A stretch of 64,000 nucleotides of DNA from Litomosoides sigmodontis (lineage: Eukaryota > Nematoda > Chromadorea > Rhabditida > Onchocercidae): NCBI GenBank assembly GCA_963070105.1, contig OY718806.1, positions 10,125,190 through 10,189,189 of the forward strand, given 5' to 3'. Below are positions 12,801 to 24,101 of the stretch, piece by piece; positions within the stretch are counted from its first letter, which is position 1; every line of letters begins with the position of its first letter. The notes under the pieces are model-generated. The model saw only the letters and a program-made list of their open reading frames with translations, did not search any database and had not been told where the DNA came from. Both the position numbers and the translations under genes were made by a program.

Positions 12801-15800
12801 AATTATTCAGAGATTGAGCTGATCTTGTTTCCAAAATGTAATAGGTTTGCTAGTCTCCATAGTTGCATAATTGTATTTGGCATATGAAAAAGTTCCGAGC
12901 ACCTATGCAATGAACAGATAATGGCAAACAAAATGTGTTATCAGTTGATAAACATGTATTCTTAAAAACTCTTTACCTCGGAAAAATTGAAATTACACAA
13001 GTTTGCTTCAAGAAGATGCAAGAAAAAAATACGCAGTTACGATCGCAGCTGTAGTTTAAATAGACAGAACTAGCTTTAGTGTTTTAAAACTTCGACAAAA
13101 TTTTTTAAGTATTAGAATGGCATTTTTCATGTGGTGCATGTTGAAAAGAGAGATTTATTATTTTAGATGTTCCAAACCCAATTCATATGGCATTCCTTAC
13201 GAAATGTGACGATACTGCCCAGATAGCGTCTATCAATTTTCAGTACATGGAGGATGTTGATTCCACCGCACCAATAAAAGAGATTTGGTACACCTTGTAG
13301 TTAGCATTTCAAGAATTTTAAGATGTAGCTTAATATAACTTTTTACTTGCATGTTCCCGATTAAATAGAGAATCAAATGAATTCGCAACAGAAGGCTGGT
13401 TTCTGTTCAGAATTTTAAAATTTCAGGGCACAGTATCAAATCGATGGAGAAACTGATAGTATGGTTTGGCTAACACATCCTCACCCCGCTTTAGCTGATT
13501 CCTTACAAACAGTGGATGATAACCAACGTATAGTAAAAGGTACAATCGATGTGTCACTTCGTCCATTTGGCAAGGTGTGTTCTGTTTTCTTGAATCGCCT
13601 TATTTTTGAAACCAATTTTAATGTAATTTAGCGGTATACTTATGTATATTTATGTCGAAGTGGTTTATGCACGTTGGCTTTTGAATTGGCAACAAATCGA
13701 TGTTCAGTTAATCAGAACGAGGTTTTAGTATCGTTTTCGTGTCTTCGGTCGCAATGATTTCGGTGACGGAGCACCGACAAATGTAAACGGTGGTTGTATA
13801 ACACCGGCTCGGGTACCTGACAGAAATCCAGAAGGTGTCTCTGCGATTGGGACACGACCAGAAAATCTAATTGTCTTCTGGAAGCCAATGTCAAGAGAAG
13901 ATTGGAATGGACGCAATTTTCATTATATTGTTCGATATCGCCCCGTAAGTTCTGTTCCCTAAAACCTTACATTAATTAACCTCCAATGTGTTAGCCTCGT
14001 AAGTAACACCTATTCTCAGTGTATACATGAGAAAATTCATACGATTGTCATATTACTCTTATCCTAAGACTTCGATTTGTTCAGGCTGGATCGGATGCTG
14101 AATGGAAGGAAGAGACTGTAGAAGATCCATATAGTGATCGCTATACCATTGAACTACCAGTTGAAGAGCCATTCCGACCATATGAAGTCCAGGTAAACAT
14201 TTCAAAACTTCTCAGCTATGAAAATTGCAGATTAAAATAAATCAAAAGAGATTTAGATCTTATTAGCAAAAATCATTTTACTTTAAAGGTTCGTGCTGCA
14301 AATGAGAATGGAACATCTAATGTTTCACCGCAATCAGTAGAAGGAAGAACAGGTGAAGGTGATCCCAGTTTTACTCCAACTGGATTCAGATTAGTCTCGT
14401 CAGATTCAACGTCAGCAACTTTCGAATGGGATCCGATTGATCCACAACAAGTGCAGGGAAATTTTACTGGAATGAAGGTTATTTATGCCTTATTTTGTAT
14501 TTTAACTTTTATTTTGTGGGAACTACAATTTCGAAATTCTGTACGTAAAAGGGCATTACAGATTATTTTTTGGTCTGTTGAAGACGATAGCGATGAATAT
14601 GAGTCGGAAGTGGAGGATACTAAACGATTAAAGAGACATTCGAAAGTGTGTTTGCATTACTTCATTTTAATCCCTGTGATTTCGGAATTTCATAACTCAG
14701 TTGTGAATATTGCGGTAGTCGGTAATAATTTTCATAACACTGATTTTACGAAAGTCATTACAAGCTCAGAGATATTTTTCTTTTTGTTGCAGTTGGGACG
14801 ATCTAAACGTGAAGTTACAACTTCACAGACCAATCTCTATGGTGATAAGCGCATCGTTCTCATTTCACCGGATACGAAAATAGCCACAGTATTTGGTCTA
14901 CGACCGAACAGTATTAATTATGCGCAAATTGCGGTGATGAACGGACAAAATGATGGTACGCCGTCCGATCCAATTTCATTTCGGACAAAAGAAGGAGGTA
15001 GATTTACAATTTTGCAAAAAGTGTTTATTTCTTCCATACACATGGTCAATTCCAGCTCTCCTTTCATTCCATTAGCGAAGTTTAGACTAAATTCGAAAAC
15101 TTTTGCAGAATTCGAAAACGCGAACATATATGGAGATAGTAACATCACCTTGTGTTGCATCTCTCACTGGTGAAATATAAAAATCCAGTCACGCATCATA
15201 TTTTTGTAAACTGTGATATCGGAAGAGTAAATTTTGAATTTTATTTGCAAATTATAGTCCCAACTCCGGTACGAAATTTGGAAGCATTCCCTATGAACGT
15301 TCGTGATGAGAAAGAAAGTGCCGTTGTTGCTCTACGGTGGGATCAGCCACGACGTTATAATGGTCGTTTAACAGGATATTCAGTTGAGATATGCGCCGTA
15401 AATCCAGATAGTACTATGGAGGAAAGGGGAAGCTGTCGAGTCAGGTTACTATTAGAATTTTTTTACAATTCCCATTAATATGTGGAAAATTTGTATATTG
15501 TTGAAAAATATTTCAGAAAAACAAAACCGAAAGAGCGTTTCCTAAGAGTATCGAATTTGGAAAATGATAGCAAGTATCGATTTATTGTTTATGGTAATAC
15601 AAATTCTGGTCAGGGCGATCCGAATTCGAAGGATATTAGGACCTTGCCTAATGATGTAAAATTGTTTCGTAAGTTTTGCTGTTTGAAGTCATGAACAAAC
15701 TGTTGTGAGGGGTGTGCAGCAACGACAAATATTGATGGAAAATGATAATAACTTGTAAATTTTGGCTCGTTTGGATCAGAGAGTTATACAGTTCATCGAA

Positions 15801-18800
15801 CTTTCTTATGATTTCAAGAGAAGGTTGTCAAGACTTGAACTTAAGAGAGCAGCATAATAAGAAAATGATACTTATGCTGGAGTGTGTAATTGAATCAATT
15901 TTTTTGATCTTCTGGGTTTTCACCGACGTTTCGTATTTTCCATATTTACGAAAAAAATTAGAATTCTCGCCACTCGTTGGATGGATTCTATTGTAGCGAA
16001 ACATTAAGAAAAGTTTTTGAAATGAAAAAAGGCAAAGTGAGGTGGGTGCGGAATACTGGGGAAAACTATTAGAGTGGGTATAAAGAAGACGAAAAAACAC
16101 CTCGTTATTTTTTTTTGGTTCCTAATTAAATCCGATTGTTTAAAACGGTAATTTTGACCACAGATATTAATAGCCAGACTATTTCGAAAATTGTGATGAA
16201 GACTAAGTAAAGCCGAATAATGCTGTAAGGATGCATATTTACGGAATTATCCTACAGTTATACCATACCATGTATTTCTCTTACTTTTATGGAATTCAAA
16301 GTTTCCGCAGAGTTAGAAATTTTTTGTATGGACTGGTTATTTTTATATGAACAGTTGGATCAGATTTTTATGTAAAAAAAACCCCCCACTCTATAGGTTA
16401 GCTCATGTTTGTCTATATTTTTTCGGCGTGCAGTGTTTCCACTAATCTTTAGATGTTATTGTTGGTGTTAGAAAATTCTCTAAGAATTTGAGTTCCCCAA
16501 TTTGTGTGTTAATTAGTTTGTAGAAAATGTTCGTAGTTAATTAAGAAATATATAAGTGTTAATTGCTTAGGTGTCGAAATGGGAGGTAGAAGTGGAAGAG
16601 GGTGAAAAATGGAGAGAGGAAGAAGTGGAGATGTGAAGAAGGGGGAGTGTTAGTAAAAAGTGAGTGATGAGGTTGTTTGTAGCGGTTGTCCCTGACAATT
16701 AATAAAATGGAGGAGGACATGTTTAACCACACCTGGACTCTCTGCGAAGAGACTAGATGAGAATTACAAGGGCGGCAATCGCAGAGAACAGGGATTTGCG
16801 ATTTTCAATTTAAATAAAGTGGCTATAAAGGAAGGGACTAGATGAATTAGAAGGGAGGTGTAATATCATAAGACATAATGCATGAAAACTTTCTGAAATG
16901 ACTAGATATAGGGGCAGGGAGAGAGAGAGAGAGAGAGAGAGAAAAAGAGATACCCTGAGCTGGAATTAATAAAAGGAAACATATTTGAAAGATGGGAGGG
17001 TCTCGGCTGAAATTAATATGGGAGAGTGGAGAGTGTTGGTGAAATTAGAGGCGGTGGGGAGAGTGAGAGGAATGAGGAAAGGATGAAGAAGGCTGATAAT
17101 TATAGGTATAGCAGGGGTGACGGTCAGAAGAGGAATTTTTATGATCGTTGTTGTTGTTGTTGTTGACGTTTTGATGAGAAGTAGTGGGCAGTCGGTCAGT
17201 GGTAGCATCGTCAAAACATTCTCTCGATGTTATAGCTTCGGAAAGGAGCATCGACAGAGCAGCGCACTGACTGACGTATCTAAATATATAAATGCATATT
17301 CTGCCAATAAGTAGTCTGCTGCCATCCGTCACTGCTTGCATAATCCCGTCAGAATAGCGAAAGCGTTGATTTCGACCTTGGTCTGGTCGAGTGTTGTCAC
17401 AACGAGCACTGGAAGAGTCGCAGACGGTTACACCCTTCCTTTTGCTGCGGTGGACAACGTACCCTTTGCTTCAGTGTTCTTTCTGTTTAGACTCATCTAG
17501 TTAAGTAAAGCAGCAACAGCAATTTTACGATCTATCATATTATGTATGTGTGATAGATAGTGTTGAGAATACACACCTGCAGCAGTTAATCCAGTACACT
17601 CTGGTCATCGATTTTCTGCTTTTCGAATTCTTCAACATAAACAAGTATCACTGAAAGCTCCGATCATCATTAATGGCATCATTATTTATTGCTGTGATCA
17701 TTGTATTCATCCAGCTATCGCATATTTGGACAAAAAATTTTACTGGTATTTGGATTTTTCTGTTTTTACCAGTGTAACAACGGGTAGGGCAAAGTGAATG
17801 TGTTGCGTGGAATAAGTTTCAAGTTTTTCTTAACGGCCTTTGTTGCCATTCGTCCATGCGTTAGCATTTCTTTTTATTACATTTTTCTTTGACTGATTAG
17901 ATTTAGCAGCCTCGACACTGTGGAACGGTAAGGAAGTGCTGCTGCTGCTTTCAAACTTATTTCATATTTTTTTGGAAACCATTTTTATACTAAAATTATC
18001 CAAAAAATGGGGTTATATTCCACCTAGTAAGAATATTTCCTCCTTAAAATTTCAAAATCGTACATATCTATGTTTTGCATTTCACTTATAGTGGAGCCGG
18101 AACAGCCTCATTTGGAGGAGAGCGGCGTTGGTGATGATTTTATCAATGTAACGCTGACACCGGGTGAATTTGACAAAAGTGAGGGACGGCCAGTTGGTAG
18201 CGACCTGTATGTCAAATATCGAAAAGCTGGCGATGATGACTGGGGAATCGCGGAACCAAAAGGTACGTAGATGTCATTTAGTTTCTCACTATTTAATCAT
18301 TGATTTACTAAATACCTTCAGTCGCGGTGCAGTTTAAAGCGAATTAAACAGAAGTGAAACAGTGCTACTAGTAGGACTGTCTTTGATCATTATATTGCGA
18401 TTGTCTTCCTGCTTTCTGAAATCTAAGACTTCGAAAAGTGGCTTATTAATGAATTGGTCAGGCGGAATTGTTTGACAACTGATATTGTCGTGCTGCTTTT
18501 TAGAGGTCATGCGTGAACTTGAGATTTTAAAACTAGTCGGGATAGGCAATAGGCTAAGTTGCCTGGAATAGTTAGCTCATATGCTTAAGCGAAATAGTTT
18601 TGGCAGTGGTTCAAGTTTGTTATGTAGTCGAGACGGCAATACATACTTCCGTATCTTCGGCATTGCATTTACTTTGCCCACATGTTTATCTTAAATCAGA
18701 AAAATAATAAGCTATAGTAATAAACAGTAATTTGCATTGTTAGTTCGTTTCGGGACAAAAATACGCTTCGCTTAAAATAAACACTTTTTTAATTTTAAAA

Positions 18801-19953
18801 TCTAAAACAAAAGGCTTTTAGGCGATAATCTCAGTGTTCACATTAGCGATTTGGAGCCTGGAACAAAGTACGATGTGATCGTTATTTCAAAGCAACGCGA
18901 TGAGTCTGGAAATGTTAGGGAAACGGAATCAACAGTGTCACACATTAGTACCACTGGGAGTGGTTGGTTTTGTTTTCCTCATTTTATGAATTATTTGTTT
19001 TTTTTAGAATTGTAAGATCCCAGTAGTGGTTGTGATATTGTAATTTTATTAAATTGAGAAAATGAAATGCTTTTCTGGAATCTTCTAACTTATGTTTTCT
19101 AATCATATTTTTTTTGTTTACAGGTTGTAAAATTTTTGCAGTGGTATGGAGAAATTTAAAAATTATTTTAAATAACTTGTAAAGATATACAAGTCTGATT
19201 TAAATACTTTTTAAATTTTCACATGATATTTTGTTTGTAGCACCATACAGCGCACGAATTTGGTGGTTCATTATCATTTTACTGGTAATTCTGTTACTGT
19301 TCATTATTCTCTGTATTGTATGCATGGCAGCTCGGCAACGTGGCGCAAAATATCCTGTGTCGGAGAAAGAAAGACAACAAGGCAGGCAGTCAATATTACC
19401 CGGCATTAAAGAAAGAGGATTTGGCGAATATATTAGACCGTAAGTTAACCGAATGTGATGATGGTACCACAATAACTTCAACTAGTAGAATAGCGGAAGT
19501 GATATTTGTATTTTGGAAACACATGAGGTTGTATTCAATTTGTTGAAGTTTTGTTTCTTTTTTTTGGTAGGCTGGAATCTTTACTTGTTTCAAGAATGAA
19601 ACGTGAAAGAGAAGGGCAATTAAATACAATGTTCAAAAAGCATAGTGTTTAAGACTTTTCAGAGAAGATGACGAGAAACGGTCGTTAACGGGCAGCAAAG
19701 CGGAGTCGGAAACCGATTCAATGGCAGAATATGGTGATGCAGATCCCGGAAGGTTTACGGAAGATGGTTCTTTTATAGGTAAAATTAATGTTTATAAATT
19801 GATTTTGCAGATCTTCAACAAGAGGATAACACGGTCAAATTTGCATGCTATTACTAAAATTAAAATTTTTTTGCAGGACAATATGTGCCAAACAGAACAT
19901 TAGTGAGTACAATAAATGACAGACCTGGCGATTCTGTTTCGACGTTTGTTTGA
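6845..19953 (+). CDS. sax-7: L1CAM/neuroglian-family cell adhesion molecule (SAX-7 type), 5' incomplete
   Basis: Type I membrane adhesion protein of the L1 family, which links cells and anchors to ankyrin-spectrin inside. Exons: 6845-7058 (uncertain), 7111-7255, 8876-8975, 10088-10272, 10491-10616, 10862-11035, 11246-11434, 11657-11746, 12089-12219, 12535-12694, 13167-13296, 13427-13574, 13729-13944, 14085-14192, 14289-14477, 14562-14645, 14793-14997, 15258-15444, 15517-15668, 18092-18262, 18822-18959, 19241-19439, 19663-19778, 19877-19953. All junctions from 7111 on keep phase and give about 1139 residues. Domains in order: end of Ig2, Ig3 to Ig6 (Ig4 opens with the L1-family APYW), five FN3 domains, one membrane helix (exon 19241), then a cytoplasmic tail with [10 protein letters not shown], the ankyrin-binding motif, and a C-terminal STFV, a PDZ ligand. 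FN3 domain 3 carries RLKR and RSKR furin-type sites. Signal peptide, Ig1 and most of Ig2 are not seen. FIGQY plus STFV makes SAX-7 far more likely than LAD-2 or other Ig-FN3 receptors. Confidence 0.93.
8822..8847 (+). promoter_or_regulatory. Candidate internal start (trans-splice acceptor plus ATG) for a short SAX-7 isoform
   Basis: The Ig3 exon is normally entered at 8876, but the frame is open upstream to an ATG at 8845-8847. It runs in phase into Ig3 after ten codons, reading [10 protein letters not shown] then [12 protein letters not shown]-rich acceptor TTTTTTGTTAG ends at 8822, 22 bp before the ATG, as expected for a spliced-leader site. C. elegans SAX-7 is known to have a short form lacking Ig1-2. 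The short hydrophobic N-terminus could act as a weak signal peptide. This is inference from frame and motif only. Confidence 0.45.
15669..18091. other. Large SAX-7 intron (2.4 kb) between FN3 domains 4 and 5
   Basis: Phase 1 intron, donor CGTAAGT and acceptor TTATAG. Part of it is purine-rich on the plus strand (16560-17110) with a (GA)n tract at 16918-16942, and 17130-17165 has GTT repeats. I see no conserved coding exon inside it. Confidence 0.7.
16918..16942. repeat. (GA)n microsatellite in a SAX-7 intron
   Basis: A pure GA dinucleotide run of about 25 bp. Confidence 0.95.
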
Positions 19954-22900
19954 TTAGTCGTTTTTCATCGAACTAATAAAAGGAGTCTATTATCAAATCA
20001 ACCGGTGATTGTGAGAAAGTTTTATGGATGTGATTTCTTGTACTCGATTTGTGGGTAGTTTCTTCTAAATGTCATCCTGTTGTAATTTACCTTTTAGTTA
20101 CAGTATATTTAAGTGGGTGGTACTAGGAAAGATAGTAACAGATAACATGCTATTATTAATTCATTCACAATTACTGCAAATGTTAGTCCTAATTTTATGC
20201 CTAAAGCATCACATCCTGAGGCTTTCCACTACAATCTGATATGTATGTGTATGTGCATATGTGTGTACGTGCGCGTGTGTATGTGTGCATGTTAACATAG
20301 AATCGCGGGTTTCTGCATGTGACACAAATTGTTTTTCTTATTCTTTGTGTTTATGGGAGCTACAGATTTGCTTCCAGTGTTTGTGCAACACTTGATCTCT
20401 TTCTTGTCTTACCAATTTTAAATTCACAATTAATTTATACTTTATAAAATGAAATTAGGTAAAATTCTTGAATTTTCTCCTACTTTTATCGGAAATTTGA
20501 GGCGGAAGGTACTTTGGAATTATTCGGTCAGCTTTTTTCGAGGATATTGAAAACAATGGTTTTCATTTGTTGCTCTTATTTTGCTCCAATCTGAATAGAG
20601 TGGGGTACTTTTGTAAAAGTGTATTTGTTCAATCATCCCCAACATTCCATCGTTTTCTCCTCCGGCTTCATCGGTACAATTTAGTTCATTTTTCCAATTT
20701 TGCTTTAGGAGCTATACTGTTAACGAATAAGAATTACTCAAATTATCTTCAACTTTCTTTTCTCATCCCTTCCATTTTGCTTTGTGAAATCCTATCTTCC
20801 TCGAAACGGTGAGCTGTACAGTGGTATCGTTATGCAAATATTATTTCCATGAACTTACTTTCCTTTTGCTCTAGGTGGTAGCAGTTGTTACTAGTAATAC
20901 TGTGAATTCTTTCATCCCATTCATTGCCCTGCTTCATTCTCCGTTTTAATTTTCCTCAACATTTCCAACCATTTCAAAGGGTAAATAGAGTCGGTGGCTG
21001 TTTTATGGTGAAATTTCTTTCTGTAGTCTCAGAAGTTTTTTTTTTTCCACTAGGAGCTGCTGCTTTTCATATTCCTTATGCAATTGGAAATTTTAGGATT
21101 AAAAGTTGCAAAAATTTTATGCGATGAAGTATACTTATTTTTTCTTATTTTATCACAGTTCAGGAAAACTTCCTCAATTTCCTCTCCTACAACAATTTGC
21201 TTTAGAAAATTTAGGAAACGCTCAAGAAATTGAATTTTTTTTTGTTTACTGCTATTCGTTGTTCATTTTTTTTGCAAGTTCTATGAACAGAATGTTGTGT
21301 CGTCCATTTTCTTTCTTCAACTTTAGTGCGCGCTATTGTTTTGTACTGTTGTTACTACTTTTTCTTTGCATGTCAGTAACAATACTGGTTGAACGAGAAA
21401 CGTTTCACTTTTTTTTGAGGAGAAAATGGGAAAGTAATGTTATGATTTTTAGCTGCTTATTTGTTTTCAATGTTTAAGTTTTGTTTCTTTTTTGATATGC
21501 ACCGTTTCGTTGTTAGATGTGATGTATCTGCTTGTCAACATTTTTCTTTAAGTTTCTCCTCTCCCCCTTTCCCTCCATTCCTTATAGCCTCTCCTACATT
21601 ATTCTAACTGCGGATAAGGTTGTTTCCTAGATACTGCTGCTGTTGCTACTTGTTGTTAGTGAAAAAAAGGGGGAAAAAAAGTTTTGTTTGGTTTTCGTCT
21701 TTTTCTGTTGATGATTGAATGCCATTCGTCATTTACATGTATATCGTAGCAGTAGTAAAAAATGATTGGATACGAATCATACCAATGTGATTCAAAGAAA
21801 GTGAGAAAGAAATGAAATTCATAGCTTGAATTTATTCATAAATTGCTCTGTGGTATATTGTACTTCATGAAAATTGTACAATTCCAGTTGCTTCATTTCA
21901 ATATACTTTGTCTTCGAAATTATGCACAATTAGAACGAAAGGACTTTTTTTTAACTTTCATGGTACTTTTTGTACCCGTACTACTGTTACTCAAACATTG
22001 CTGCCATCATATTTTATATGCCTAAGTTTGTGTTTTCATTTGTTATCCTAGCTTCCTTTCAAATGAATAAGTTGGTGGAAATGAGGGCATCGGTCATTTT
22101 TACGTGGGCAAGCAGATAGGTCCGGGTTGATGTAGCAAAAGATTTGGACAAATTAGGTTCGTAATGGAATGCTTCCACCCATACTCTGTCTACAGTGAAC
22201 GTGCTGCCAATTTGTTGCATTTTAATCGTGATGTATGAACTCTCGCCTTTTTATTTGTTTTACATTTTTCATTTGACATATTACGGCTTGATGTTTCTGT
22301 GTCCAAAATATTCATGTCAGTGCTTTGTTTTTTTCTCTTTTTTGTTTCTCGTTCACTCATTATATATTGTTCAAAACAATGATTTTGTCGATCAATCCTG
22401 GCTTTGTTCGACAACACTGAAGCGCTTCCGTTTTCCTTTTTTCAAATTCTCTTTCCGGATATTTGCAATTTTCTTGAATTTGCTGTTTGGTTTTACACAT
22501 ATGGTACTGGGATAATAGGAGATTTTGGGAAGGAGCACTTTCTGGACTATACAGCTTCATGTGTTCCTTTGTTTTTATACGATTCATGTATTTTGGCGAG
22601 AAAAAAATAAAATGACATAGTTTAGTTTTGGGACATTTCACTGTAAACTTTTTTGGGTGTTACAGTGGGTGTCATAATATTTGGGCATTACACTTACTGC
22701 AACTTAACTCACAAGTGGTATCCTGTATTCGGTACTATGATCAATTGTTAGGTTTCCATTGATTTTTTGAATACTTAAAACATGCCTAGAAAAGTGGCAT
22801 AGCTAGATGGTATGAGACTGACATTCTAGAATTTGGAAATTAACGGGTTGATTCTTGTTCTCATCACACCATTTATCAATTTCTATCTTCGTCAACTATA

Positions 22901-24101
22901 ATCAGATTACGTTTACGACTACACCTTGATGGTCTACAATACAAGTGTTATTCGTTTATTCCACCAAAAAAAAGGTTTGCTAAAGTTGACGAAAAAATTC
23001 TAATCATTCGTTCAATCTACTTCGAAAAGATGTGAGAAAAATACATTTATTCACTTACAAAGAATTGTCCAGTAATAGAGGAAGGACTAACAAAGAAAGG
23101 CAATGATGAAAATACGTAGCGGTAATTCCTCTTCAGAGTGAAATGATTTAAGTTCAAGGAAAGTCCTCTGTCATTATCGGAAACACTGCAGGCAGATAAT
23201 ACGAAAGATTATTTCAAGCAGATAAAAAAGAGGGAAAAGATTCCGGAATAGAGTTTACGGAGCTAAGGTTTGTTAAAGTAGGGTGATTTCGAGCAGCGTA
23301 TATCTGATATTTTCGTAATGAGTTGTATTCCGGACTTTGCATTAGACTTTACGGATCACTGATTTTTGGACCAATAAATGAGCAGATTGAATCAAAAGCA
23401 AGGATAAGCTTTATTCGACACCATTATGATCCTTCCTCCATGCAGTAATTAATTAGCAAAGCCTAGATAAAACCTCAGTTGCTACATCATTTAAGCAGGC
23501 ATAACGTCTACGAGATTGACTGGTAATTAAAGAAAGATGAGATAGATTTCTAAGATATATTATATTTGCCTAATAATATTAGGAACAAATTAGGAAACAA
23601 ATGGCCGTCATCGTTATCGGAAGGACCAAAGGTTACGGGCTAGGTTTTCTGACTATTCTGGGCTTTTCACATAACATTCAGCGCTATTTTACTTCGATAA
23701 AATAAGTAAGTCTCGAACATTGGTGACAAAATTATATACATGGTAGATTGCGTTGTCGAAGTTCCTGAACAAGTTGAGTAAAGTTACGCTCACTATAGAC
23801 GTGTTTTTGGTCAATTGACATCGTTTCAATGGTATGAAGATTCAATCCAGGACTATTCGCATCAAGTGCTCCATCACCCTGCAATGCATTTTGGAGCTTA
23901 CCTTACTTTAGCTTTCTTGAGTCACTAAGGTGTCCTTATTGACTTTGCTCTCCGGTCCTACTGGTAATTAATTCATCTCTAACCGCCCCTTCGCTGGATC
24001 AGAAATGGTAATTGCTACGGAATTAAAAGTGAGCATTTCGAGTTTGGATTAACCATTCAATTTTCTAGTGTGAGAACGGACTTCCTAATTTGATATCATA
24101 T
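19954..24101. other. Non-coding interval, probably the SAX-7 3' UTR and a convergent intergenic region
   Basis: It lies between the SAX-7 stop on the plus strand and the stop of the minus-strand vWA gene, so the two genes converge. An AATAAA occurs at 19975-19980, close behind the SAX-7 stop. 20238-20292 is a GT-rich degenerate repeat. 20560-22620 is T-rich, and its open frames on either strand look like chance products (runs of F, L and C; no conserved motif or splice context). Confidence 0.6.
22794..22870 (+). pseudogene. tRNA-like relic (possible tRNA pseudogene or tRNA-derived SINE head)
   Basis: An A-box-like TAGCTAGATGG is followed about 45 bp later by a B-box-like GGGTTGATTC and an ending in CACACC. 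The spacing suits a tRNA, but the acceptor and anticodon stems do not pair well, so it is not a working tRNA. It could be chance. Confidence 0.25.

Noticed and set aside
14451..15173. 240-residue uninterrupted ORF
   Set aside because: It is open through two introns by chance. The FN3 reading and phase require removing 14478-14561, 14646-14792 and the segment after 14997.
20567..22610. Plus-strand ORFs of 60-123 residues behind SAX-7
   Set aside because: They are rich in Phe, Leu, Ser and Cys as expected from T-rich DNA, overlap in several frames and lack motifs.
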